DNA of 64,000 nucleotides from positions 6,138,001 to 6,202,000 of the forward strand of contig NZ_CP072600.1 in assembly GCF_019891175.1 (NCBI RefSeq), given 5' to 3'. A program made the position numbers and the translations under genes. The notes beneath the pieces were generated by a model that was given only the letters and a program-made list of their open reading frames with translations, was not told the DNA's origin and ran no database searches. Shown here piece by piece: positions 16,696 through 24,102 of the stretch; within the stretch, counting starts at the first letter, position 1; every line of letters starts with the position of its first letter. The DNA comes from Leptothermofonsia sichuanensis E412 (GTDB lineage: Bacteria; Cyanobacteriota; Cyanobacteriia; Leptolyngbyales; Leptolyngbyaceae).

Positions 16696-17866
16696 ATACC
16701 AATTTAAATGGGGTTCAGGGCAGATAGGGCATTCAGGATGAAGGAATATCCTGTGATCGAAGCAATAACTTCTGGAGTCAATTGAGCCAGGAGTTGATCG
16801 ACCTTCGCTTGGAGTTGCTCTAGCGTTTTGAACGAAGCCCACTTCAAATCTGCCTTGAGGTATTCCCACAACCTTTCAATCGGATTTAACTCTGGGCAGT
16901 AAGCAGGTTGAAACAATAAAATCACATTCTCTGGCACCACTAAATCTTTACTGCTGTGAAAACGCCCGTTATCCACTTGTAGAATGTTGAGACTATCGGG
17001 GTAGGCTTTGGAGAACTCCTCGAGGAACGCTTGATAGCAAGCAGTATCCACATGGGAGAATTGCAAGAAAAACGACTCTCCGGTTGCTGGTTCGACGGCC
17101 CCATAGAGCCAAAACGCTTTGAACAACCATAGCCATTGCCCAATCGGTTTGATACCACAAGCAGTAATCAAGCGCCCAATCAGGGTTTTGAGTCCAAAGC
17201 GACTTTCATCCTGAGCAAAATAACGGATAGGACGCTCCTCCTGGATGACTTGCCGAGCATACTGGCTCAACAACTCCAGGTCATCTGCAAGGTTTTTTTA
17301 AATGATTCGCGCCGTTCACAATCCTGCTTGATATTTTGCGGACGAGCCACTTTCAGCTTCGCTTGGAGGCGATAGCGCGTCATTTGGTATACCGCATGAT
17401 ACTCCGCTTCGACACCCAACTCCTCCGCTAACCACTGTTGCACAGCTCCATAACTGGCAAATCCATGTTCCGAGTTCTTTAATCGCTTAGCCAGTGCCTC
17501 TTCCGCCCATTGTGGAATCTTGCGGACACCGCCAGACGACACTTTACGTTCCAGCATGGCACTCACCCCACCTTCCCGATACTGCAATAACCATCTCCCT
17601 ACTGTATTGCGATGTTTCCCACTGTATTGCGATGTTTCCCGATCGCCTTGGCAATCGCACCAATGCTGGGTGGCTTTTCCTGTTTGAGCCAGTACAGCAC
17701 TTGCAGGCGTTCCTTGTCCTTTGGTGTTTCCACTTGTTGCAATTGTTGGACTAGCTCATCGAGACTTTCTTTGACTTTAACCGAGGTGACTCCAGCCATT
17801 GCAGAGGGAATCTAAACTACCCTCTCAGTCTACTCTATTTGCCCTATATCCAATTTAAATCGGTAT
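16696..17866 (-). mobile_element. IS630/ISY100-like element, inactivated
   Basis: Inverted ends beginning ATACC and containing ATTTAAAT lie at 16696-16712 and 17850-17866. The element carries one broken transposase. Its right end is only a few bases from the attC core at 17868-17874. Confidence 0.75.
16704..17799 (-). pseudogene. IS630/ISY100-like transposase broken by a 20-bp tandem duplication
   Basis: Three pieces: the HTH start (17599-17799, SIGAIAKAIGKHRNTVG), a middle piece (17267-17587, MLQYREGG-like through FKKTLQ) and the DDE core (16704-17273: IRYFAQDESRFGL, ILQVDNGRFHSS, CPELNPIERLWEYLK). The first break is caused by two perfect copies of a 20-bp word at 17601-17620 and 17621-17640; removing one restores GKHRNTVGRWLLQYREGG. 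The second break sits at an A7 run (17293-17299) and is probably the normal -1 frameshift site. Confidence 0.85.
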
Positions 17867-17868
17867 AA

Positions 17869-17953
17869 GCTAACGGTGAAGTTGTGCGGCGGCAGACAAC
17901 CTCGAACTCGCATCAATAACCTTTGTGCCGTCCGCACCAACGTAGTGTTAGGC
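17869..17953 (-). other. integron attC recombination site (cassette end)
   Basis: Read on the minus strand, the site opens with core R'' GCCTAAC (17953-17947, perfect RYYYAAC) and closes with R' GTTAGCT (one mismatch to GTTRRRY). Between them two arms pair imperfectly: GTTGGTGCGGACGGCA opposes TGCCGCCGCACAAC, leaving single unpaired G and A bases on the same strand, the extrahelical-base signature IntI needs. Length about 85 bp is within the 57-141 bp attC range. The brnA stop codon TAA is part of R''. Confidence 0.85.
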
Positions 17954-18190
17954 TGTCTCGCTACCTGCTGATTGTGGCATCGACTCGATCAAGGCTCTTA
18001 GCACTTTGTTGACTGATTCAGGCGTTGTAAAAACCTGAGCCACATCCTCATCTAAAACCACAACCGTTAATTTCTGTGGCTTTTGACCAGCAGCAAATCG
18101 ATTGGGTTTCGCCTTCTCGTAATCAAACCGATACTCAGGTGAAATCTCGTCTTCAAAATTTTGTGTTTGATCAGAGGGCGTTTTGCTCAT
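17948..18190 (-). CDS. brnA: BrnA-family antitoxin
   Basis: About 80 residues: a flexible N-terminus that wraps the toxin (EISPEYRFDYEKAKPNRFA) and a C-terminal DNA-binding ribbon-helix-helix-type part (LTVVVLDEDVAQVFTTPESVNKVLRALI). ATG 18188-18190 overlaps the 3' end of brnT by 20 bp, as is usual in this toxin-first operon. In characterised systems BrnA neutralises BrnT and represses the operon. The TAA stop lies inside the attC core, typical of integron gene cassettes. Confidence 0.85.
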   Translation of the reverse strand: MSKTPSDQTQNFEDEISPEYRFDYEKAKPNRFAAGQKPQKLTVVVLDEDVAQVFTTPESVNKVLRALIESMPQSAGSETA

Positions 18191-18449
18191 AATCCTCACG
18201 CTCATTGCGAGTAGCTAGACGGGCACTGATGATACGGACATTACCAGATCGCTCAGTAAAAGCAATTAACAGCAACCGATTTTGCCGAGAGTGACCAATA
18301 ATGATTTCTCTCTGTTCATCTACAGAATGAGCCTCATCATCAAAAATGACCGCCAGAGGGTTGTCGAATACGGTTTTGGCTTCTTCAAAGCTGACACCGT
18401 GTTTCTTCAAATTACTAGCGGCTTTCGACTGATCCCACTCAAACTTCAT
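18171..18449 (-). CDS. brnT: BrnT-family toxin (RelE-like ribonuclease fold)
   Basis: About 92 residues, normal for BrnT: MKFEWDQSKAASNLKKHGVSFEEA at the start and a C-terminal block VRIISARLATRNEREDYE, with the conserved Arg and His expected of BrnT ribonucleases. Full length and in frame. It precedes and overlaps brnA, forming a type II toxin-antitoxin unit that would stabilise an integron array or its host segment. Confidence 0.88.
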   Translation of the reverse strand: MKFEWDQSKAASNLKKHGVSFEEAKTVFDNPLAVIFDDEAHSVDEQREIIIGHSRQNRLLLIAFTERSGNVRIISARLATRNEREDYEQNAL

Positions 18450-18456
18450 GCTTAGA

Positions 18457-18756
18457 TCATACCTGATTGTTCAAGGAGTGTAGTAGCCTTGCACAGAGGT
18501 CTGCCATCTCAGCAATAAACTCCCCAGCCTCAGACAAGAAGGTATAGTACTCAAATCGATACAATGCATCTAACTGGCTTGTAGAAGAAAGTTTTTGATG
18601 GAGTAGTTGTTTTTTGGGATCAAGATGTGACAAATCGCCAAAAGTTCTGGCTTTAAAGAGGTCAAGTAATGACAAATCAGGAATATCTGGCACATGAGTT
18701 ATAACCCTGCCAGTTAACGCTTTAGCCTCTATCAATTCCTCAAAGGTTTTATACAC
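18457..18756 (-). CDS. hypothetical protein in the BrnTA cassette (99 aa)
   Basis: An acidic, leucine-rich protein starting at GTG 18754-18756, ending 7 bp before brnT on the same strand, so probably co-transcribed. The segment from LSSTSQLDALYRFEYYTFLSEAGEFI is helical. I do not recognise a family. It sits between the presumed upstream cassette boundary (GTTA at the IS630 insertion point) and brnT, so all three genes may form one cassette. Confidence 0.5.
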   Translation of the reverse strand: MYKTFEELIEAKALTGRVITHVPDIPDLSLLDLFKARTFGDLSHLDPKKQLLHQKLSSTSQLDALYRFEYYTFLSEAGEFIAEMADLCARLLHSLNNQV

Positions 18757-18810
18757 TATGTTCCATTTGTTAAGGAAATCAGTCTGATTTTTTGCTAGCT
18801 CGTTATAGCC

Positions 18811-19305
18811 CTACGCAGTCACGTTAGGGCATTCTCTAAAAGCAGCATCAACACAATCGCGCAAGTTATCAAACTCATCCCAGCGTTGCCGCATCCAATT
18901 TTTGAGCACAAACCACCAATGCTCAATCGGATTCAAGTCTGGGGAATAAGGGGGTAAATACCAAATCTCACACCCTGCTTGAGTCCCGATCTCTTCAATG
19001 GTTTGAGAATGATGGAAACTGGCATTGTCAATCACAATCACATCTCCCGGTCGCAGTTGGGGGACTAAGCACTCCTCCAACCACATCTCCACTAAATCCC
19101 GGTTGCACGAGCCAGCAAAGGTCATTGGCGCAAAGAGGCTGTTCTCTCGTAAGGCAGCAATCCAACTGACTCGTTCGGTGCGTTTTCCTGATTTAAGCCC
19201 ATAGAAGCGTTCTCCAACCTCGCAGTAGCCGTAGGGATACACGTCTCGATTATCAATGCCTGCTTCATCGACATAGACAACCTGATGCGGCAGCTTACTC
19301 CTCAA
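18811..19305 (-). CDS. IS630-family transposase, second frame (DDE domain)
   Basis: Catalytic half: HQVVYVDEAGIDNRDVYPYG (first Asp), VIVIDNASFHHS (second Asp) and LPPYSPDLNPIEHWWFVLKNWMR (third acidic residue). No defect seen. Expected to be made as a -1 frameshift fusion with the preceding HTH frame at the A8 run 19361-19368; the -1 frame is open from there, giving KKTYGYRERDDLKRQEFQER before this piece. Confidence 0.85.
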   Translation of the reverse strand: MRSKLPHQVVYVDEAGIDNRDVYPYGYCEVGERFYGLKSGKRTERVSWIAALRENSLFAPMTFAGSCNRDLVEMWLEECLVPQLRPGDVIVIDNASFHHSQTIEEIGTQAGCEIWYLPPYSPDLNPIEHWWFVLKNWMRQRWDEFDNLRDCVDAAFRECPNVTA

Positions 19306-19328
19306 GCGCTCTTGAAACTCCTGTCGCT

Positions 19329-19694
19329 TCAGGTCGTCTCGTTCCCGATAGCCATAGGTCTTTTTTTTCGACTAAACCCAATCTTTCGCAAGGCTCGACT
19401 GATGTCCTGCTGTGTCACATTATCCCCCCACAGGGTTGCCAGTCTCGCTTGGGTCTGATCCCCATGCTGCTTGACAAACTCACGAAAGCGCGGCCAGTCG
19501 GTAATCTTATGCCGATTTCCGCGCTGAAACCCAGTCATCGCTCGGCAATCTCCCGTTTCTGCTTCCCGTTTCAACCACAGGTCTAAGGTATGGCGACTGA
19601 TGTTGAACATTCGACAGACATCAACTTTGCGGTGGCCTTGTTTCACGGCTTCAATCGCTTTGCAACGCAAGTCGTAGCTGTAGGGGGCGGGCAT
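19329..19694 (-). CDS. IS630-family transposase, first frame (helix-turn-helix)
   Basis: About 121 residues: PYSYDLRCKAIEAVKQGHRKVDVCRMFNISRHTLDLWLKR is a clear HTH, followed by the second DNA-binding part (DNVTQQDISRALRKIGFSRKKR). ATG 19692-19694. The A8 run at 19361-19368 near the end is the likely -1 frameshift site. Confidence 0.85.
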   Translation of the reverse strand: MPAPYSYDLRCKAIEAVKQGHRKVDVCRMFNISRHTLDLWLKREAETGDCRAMTGFQRGNRHKITDWPRFREFVKQHGDQTQARLATLWGDNVTQQDISRALRKIGFSRKKRPMAIGNETT

Positions 19695-19756
19695 AGGTGT
19701 TCCTAAACTCTCCTGATGGCTCTATAATAACGTCCTAACCCAAATGCGTAGTACTA

Positions 19757-19800
19757 TAACATGCTGGTTCACAAGACAGACACAAACACGGTCATTTTTT
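19757..19800 (-). other. probable half attC site between two insertion sequences
   Basis: With the IS630 element removed, the minus strand reads CTTGTGAACCAGCATGTTAACGAG. The pattern GAAC, six bases, GTTAAC mirrors the closing arms of the two complete attC sites (CAAC, six bases, GTTAG in both). The opening arm would have been lost to the IS66 insertion at 19806. This would be the boundary in front of the BrnTA cassette. Inference only. Confidence 0.4.
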
Positions 19801-19805
19801 TGAAT

Positions 19806-21217
19806 GTAATTGCTCAACTCAGCGGGAATAGGGATTGGTGAGGGTTTAAGGCCGCAGAAATGGACTCAAAAGCAGAAAGCCCTTGACGCTTACCCGTATT
19901 CACCACAGAACGAATATCGGCGAACAAATCTTTGCCCCACTCGGAGCGAAATCCATTGGTCACCTTGCGAAAAATCACACTCATCCGCAGCGCCTGTTCA
20001 CTGGCATTATTGGTCGGCGCAATCGTTGTGTCTGCCAAAAATAGAAACAGATGCTCCCGCAAGTTTCGGTAGCGCGTTTGCAGCCGAATGCCATCGGCTT
20101 GAGTCGGACACAGGGCGAGTGCTTGGTCTAATTCTCGGTTGATCCGGCAGCGATATTGATATTGCGTCGAAGCAGACAATTGCTCCCAGCGTCGATGCCA
20201 AGCACAAGCGCGTAAGACTAACCGCTTCATCCGAGGCGAAAAGATCGTATCCCCGGCATCAATGCCATACTGACAATCGCGCAACTGATGGGCTAAGCAG
20301 ACTTGCCAATCTGACGCAGGATGTTTCTTTTGAGCGCTGAACAAATCCGACACCCAAATCTCAGGACGATGCCCTGCCATCACGTGCTCAATCACCTCTG
20401 CCCCACGGGACGGGCGAATCACATGCAAGCAGACTTGAGCATTTTGAAACACCCATTCCCATACCGTCTTGCCTCTCAGCCGCGCACTGGTTTCATCGCT
20501 GCCGACCAGTCGGGAACTGCGTAAGCGCTGCACAATCGCCGCAATCGATGGGTCTAATTGCGTTTTGACTCGTTGAAAGAGACTTGCCAAAGCACCTTCG
20601 GAAATCGCTAAATTGAACACCTCCGACATCAGTTGACTCAGCCGCGCATAGCTGATTGCATGACCGTAGCGCAACGTCGTGACTAAGGCCGCCACCCCAT
20701 CGCCGAAGGGACTGCCGGGTTCTAGTCCCACCGGAACTGGAGCCAATTGAACTTCTCCACAACCCGGACAGGTGCAACCATACCGTTCCACTTGAGTCAC
20801 AACCGGGCGAATCGGTGGAATCTCCACTTTTTCATAGCGTTGCAGCAATTGCTGAAGGGTTCCAGACAGACTCACACCACAAGTTTTACACCTGTTCACT
20901 TCGGCGCGGATAATTTGGTCGGGATTCGGAGTCAGCTTACGCCCACCACCACAGCGTCCCACACTCGCACTTCGATTTATCTCTTGGGAGCCAGAAGGCT
21001 CGCTAACTGCTGCTTTGAATCCTTGAGCAGGGGGTAAACTGGAATTCTTGGATGTCTTTTTCGGCTTCTTTTGTTGCAACTTTTGCAGCTCATCCCACAG
21101 TGTCTGGATCAGCCTGTCCTTATCAGAGTCTGTGAGTTGCTTGAGGTCTGGAAGCTCTTTCATGCCTTTAACTCTAGTGTTCTTTCTCGCCTTGTCAACC
21201 CCCAGTTGAGCAATTAC
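19806..21217 (-). mobile_element. IS66-family element, single-gene type
   Basis: Perfect 14-bp inverted ends GTAATTGCTCAACT at 19806-19819 and 21204-21217. Only the tnpC-type transposase is present, not tnpA or tnpB. No 8-bp target duplication is visible. The right end lies within the first codons of an aldo/keto reductase gene. Confidence 0.88.
19814..21163 (-). CDS. IS66-family transposase (TnpC)
   Basis: About 449 residues. In order: a coiled N-terminus ending in a KKTSKNSSLPPAQG linker, a zinc finger (RCKTCGVSL ... CTCPGCGEVQLAP), the DDE core with LVGSDETSARL (first Asp), a second Asp in IWVSDLFSAQ, and TIAPTNNASEQALRM (Glu). ATG 21161-21163 follows AGTTAAAGG; the frame runs further upstream but that part is non-homologous. 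Intact. Confidence 0.88.
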   Translation of the reverse strand: MKELPDLKQLTDSDKDRLIQTLWDELQKLQQKKPKKTSKNSSLPPAQGFKAAVSEPSGSQEINRSASVGRCGGGRKLTPNPDQIIRAEVNRCKTCGVSLSGTLQQLLQRYEKVEIPPIRPVVTQVERYGCTCPGCGEVQLAPVPVGLEPGSPFGDGVAALVTTLRYGHAISYARLSQLMSEVFNLAISEGALASLFQRVKTQLDPSIAAIVQRLRSSRLVGSDETSARLRGKTVWEWVFQNAQVCLHVIRPSRGAEVIEHVMAGHRPEIWVSDLFSAQKKHPASDWQVCLAHQLRDCQYGIDAGDTIFSPRMKRLVLRACAWHRRWEQLSASTQYQYRCRINRELDQALALCPTQADGIRLQTRYRNLREHLFLFLADTTIAPTNNASEQALRMSVIFRKVTNGFRSEWGKDLFADIRSVVNTGKRQGLSAFESISAALNPHQSLFPLS

Positions 21218-22270
21218 CTTCTCGGTAATACAGGATTGAGAGTGTCTGAACTCTGCCTTGGGGCAATGACATTTGGTGAAGATTGGGATTGGGGGGCGAA
21301 TGAGGCAACCAGCCGCGCCATCTTTGATGCATTTGCCGAAGCCGGTGGAAATTTTATTGACACTGCCAATATTTACACCAATGGTACGAGTGAGAAGATG
21401 CTGGGTGACTTTATCAAGTCTGAGCGCGATCGCTTTGTCATTGCCACTAAATATACGGTCATGATGAATCCCAATGATCCAAACTCTAGCGGTAATCAGC
21501 GTAAAAACTTGATGCGATCGCTCGAAGCCAGCCTGAAGCGATTGAACACTGACTATATTGATCTCTATTGGGTACACATGTGGGATACAGTCACCCCAGT
21601 AGAAGAGATGATGCGGGCACTCGATGATGCAGTTCGATCGGGCAAGGTGATGTATGTTGGCATTTCAGATGCGCCTGCATGGGTTATCAGTCGTGCCCAA
21701 ACCCTCGCCGAGCTAAAGAATATGACTCCATTTTCTGCAATTCAGCTTGAGTATAATTTGGTTGAGCGCACGGTCGAACGGGAATTATTGCCAATGGCGG
21801 AAGATTTGAATTTAAGTATATTGGATTGGTCTCCGTTGGGTGGTGGTGTGCTAACTGGAAAATACCTCAACGCTAATTCCGGTCAGGATAATCGGCTCAA
21901 CAAAGCAGAATACTTCCAGCAGTACACCGTCGAACGCGCCATGCAAATTGCTCAAGTCGTGGTTGAGGTTGCAGAGGAATCCGGTTGTAGCGCTGCACAG
22001 GTCGCCCTTGCTTGGATTCGTCAGCAATCCCCTAGACATATCCCAATCATTGGAGCGCGTAACCTTGAGCACCTTAAGGACAATCTTGGTTGTCTTGATA
22101 TCACATTGAATCAACAACAACTCGCTCGATTAAATGCAGCCAGCGATATCGATCTAGGATTTGCTACAAAGTTTCTTCGTCGCTTACAAAACTTGTTTTT
22201 GGGTGCTGCAACTGAGTCATTAGATTTAAGCCTACATCCAACATCAGAGATCATACTGGGTCGTCAATAA
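21218..22270 (+). pseudogene. aldo/keto reductase, first codons removed by IS66
   Basis: Residues from LLGNTGLRVSELCLGAMTFG to the C-terminus of a YajO/Tas-like aldo/keto reductase. The catalytic tetrad is present: Asp and Tyr in NFIDTANIYTNG, Lys in FVIATKYTVM and His in DLYWVHMWD; the NADPH-binding IPIIGARNLEHLKDNL motif is intact. IS66 begins directly at the second or third residue, so the native ATG and ribosome-binding site are lost, though a GTG at 21239 could still start a shortened protein. The stop is 21 bp before the attC site at 22292, so this is an integron cassette gene read in the attC direction. Confidence 0.82.
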
Positions 22271-22291
22271 CTCACTTCATCGCTAGCTGCG

Positions 22292-22378
22292 GCATAACAA
22301 CCCTGCTGGAGCGGACTGAAGAGAGATCTTGGTGGAGTTGCGAAGGCTCTTTGCAGCCGCTCAACAGGAACGTTAGAT
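22292..22378 (+). other. integron attC recombination site (aldo/keto reductase cassette)
   Basis: Plus-strand reading: R'' GCATAAC (22292-22298, one mismatch) and R' GTTAGAT (22372-22378, perfect GTTRRRY). The arms CCTGCTGGAGCGGACTG and CAGCCGCTCAACAGG pair with unpaired C and A bases on the same strand, matching the extrahelical-base layout of attC. Length 87 bp. It follows the reductase stop codon closely. Orientation is opposite to the attC at 17869, so the array has been rearranged. Confidence 0.85.
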
Positions 22379-22724
22379 CCGGGAAATACCAGGTTGGTGT
22401 CTTTTGTTGACCGTTCGCTGTATAAGTTCGATTTGCTGTAATAGGGTGTTTAATAATTGCATCAGATATGCCAATCTCCAGAACTTCCAGCCGAAAGCGA
22501 CGTTTCTGACCCTCTGCACCAAAAATTTTGCAGACCTCACAAAGTCCGTTTTTCACTGAGCATTTTTGCTCGGTTGGATCGCAAACCTTTCCACCCATGC
22601 CGCGTACCAGGGCTTCCATCCACCAGCGCAGGCTTCCCAGGAGGGCGGTTTCGTGGATGCGGTCAACTTTGCCGTCTACGCCACCTGTCCACAAAGGCGT
22701 TAAGGTCTTAATTGTGATGTCCAT
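22373..22724 (-). pseudogene. cmr1: Cmr1 (type III-B CRISPR effector), N-terminal fragment
   Basis: MDITIKTLTPLWTGGVDGK then HETALLGSLRWWMEALVRGMGG is the N-terminal Cmr1 block, followed by a CxxC-type cysteine cluster (CDPTEQKC ... CEVCKIFGAEG) and RRFRLEV, the first part of the RAMP fold. Homology ends at WYFPDL, exactly where the attC core begins; the frame continues to 22272 through attC sequence. Full Cmr1 is roughly 300-550 residues, so about two thirds is missing. No other cmr gene and no CRISPR array is in the window. ATG 22722-22724 is preceded by AAGGA. Confidence 0.85.
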
Positions 22725-23128
22725 TGTCCTTGGGGGAGGCTATCTCTCTAAATTCCCTGGATAGCACATTTTCCTGACTATAGCTCAAGGTTACTCATTC
22801 GTGTTCAATTCTGCACTGTTATAGATAGCCAGGCGCGTATGAGACAGGTTAGGGATCGCCAATCCGCCATGGGATCCTTTTGCCCCTGTCCCCTATCCCC
22901 TGCCACACCTGGAAAGAACCAGGACTCACCCTGAATGGCTGATTGCCCGGTGAGTCTTTCTGGCAATGGAGTTAGAGCGATCGCAACCCGTTGAACCGGG
23001 TTATGCCCCGGTTCTGTTAGCTGTGGGTCTATCCAAACTGGAAGGGTTGAAAATGGATTACAGCAGAAGTACAACTCCAGTGCAGCTATCCTTTCTGTCG
23101 ATGACAATTTTGTAGAGGTTCGACAGCC
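22725..23128. other. intergenic region with no recognised gene
   Basis: Contains the common cyanobacterial GGGGACAGGGGCAAAAGG-type low-complexity word. A 100-codon frame on the minus strand (22805-23107) has no family features. Nothing else is recognised. Confidence 0.5.
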
Positions 23129-23713
23129 TTAAAATCGCTGGTTTTCAGGTTTAACCACTCCACTCCCAGGTTCATTCAGGAATAGATTTTTTGCCGCGTC
23201 ATTCTGGTAAACACAGTCAATTTTAGGAGACGATTCGAGGGTTCCCGTAAAGCCAAAGGTGTTCATCCGATGCTTACAATCGCGCACCTGTTCTGAGTTC
23301 ACCAATCCTCTTTGTTCCAGAATTGCCCAGTTATTGCTCCGCAGCACGCAGCCCGGTTGAGTCGTTGGTTGGGAGACAAAGACATTCAGCGGATTCAACG
23401 TCACAAATATCCGTGTGTCCATGGCGATGGCACTGGCTCCAAACTGAACACACACTTCAGCATTGGGTGCTTTACTCTCCAGGTCACTCAGCGTGACAAT
23501 CTTGCCAGTGCCGCCGGAGGTCGCTACGGAACTAAAACCAAGACCAATTCCAATTCCCAAAATGAAAACACCCGCCAGCACTGCCAGTGATGTGGCACTT
23601 AAGATGGAAGGCTTGGATGGTTTCCGCTTCGGAGGAACGTCCTCATAGTCGTAATCATCAAAGTCTCTGTCTCTGTCATATTTGTAGCTGGTAGACCGGG
23701 ATTTACGTTTCAT
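23129..23713 (-). CDS. DUF3172-family membrane protein
   Basis: About 194 residues: a charged, Asp/Tyr/Arg-rich cytoplasmic N-terminus (YDRDRDFDDYDYED), one transmembrane helix around residues 37-60 (ATSLAVLAGVFILGIGIGLGF) and an extracytoplasmic domain with Cys in EVCVQFGASAIAMDTRIFVTLNPLNVFVSQP. The last segment is the signature of DUF3172, a cyanobacterium-wide family of unknown role. ATG 23711-23713. Unrelated to the neighbouring island. Confidence 0.8.
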   Translation of the reverse strand: MKRKSRSTSYKYDRDRDFDDYDYEDVPPKRKPSKPSILSATSLAVLAGVFILGIGIGLGFSSVATSGGTGKIVTLSDLESKAPNAEVCVQFGASAIAMDTRIFVTLNPLNVFVSQPTTQPGCVLRSNNWAILEQRGLVNSEQVRDCKHRMNTFGFTGTLESSPKIDCVYQNDAAKNLFLNEPGSGVVKPENQRF

Positions 23714-23868
23714 AGTTGCCTGTCTCAGGTCAGGAAAGTTGTGGAGCGATCGCCCCTTCGCGATTAGAACAGAAAGCATTCCCTTCCCCTAGTATGCCGC
23801 TAAATATGGCATATCCGCAGCAGGGGACAGGGGGAGTTTCGTCTCAACTATAGCAAGGGAAAGAGGTC

Positions 23869-23967
23869 CAGGGATGTAAAATCCCCTGTCCTGACTTCGA
23901 TATTTAGTGCATTTGCACCCTTAATTCCAAACTCCTGGGCCAGGGATGTAAAATCTCCTGTCCTGAC
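23869..23967. repeat. two direct copies of a 27-bp word plus a hairpin downstream
   Basis: CAGGGATGTAAAATC followed by C or T and CCTGTCCTGAC occurs at 23869-23895 and 23941-23967. Just downstream a perfect 12-bp inverted repeat (CAGCGTTGCAAC, 24007-24018 with 24031-24042) can form a hairpin with a 12-base loop. No T-run follows, so terminator function is doubtful. Confidence 0.65.
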
Positions 23968-24102
23968 GTTGACGGCTCCCACCATACTCTAAGAGAAATG
24001 CACAATCAGCGTTGCAACTTGCCTGGACAGGTTGCAACGCTGAAGCCGTTTGAATCTGTACCCCGCGTGTGGTCAGAACTGTCTCCTATGGTCAGGACTG
24101 CC

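Larger units (their letters stand above)
18806..19756 (-). mobile_element. IS630-family element with TA target duplication
   Basis: Inverted ends (18804-18831 and 19731-19758) share TATAG, CTACGCA and GTTAGG words. TA flanks on both sides (18804-18805, 19757-19758) fit IS630 transposition. It encodes two frames joined by an A8 run and looks intact. With it removed, the flanks join as CTCGTTAACATGCTGG, which contains an attC-like GTTA core. Confidence 0.85.

Noticed and set aside
22272-22372. C-terminal extension of the Cmr1 fragment
   Set aside because: The last ~34 codons are attC sequence read through and do not match Cmr1.
22805-23107. 100-codon minus-strand frame
   Set aside because: Built on a common low-complexity intergenic word; no family features.
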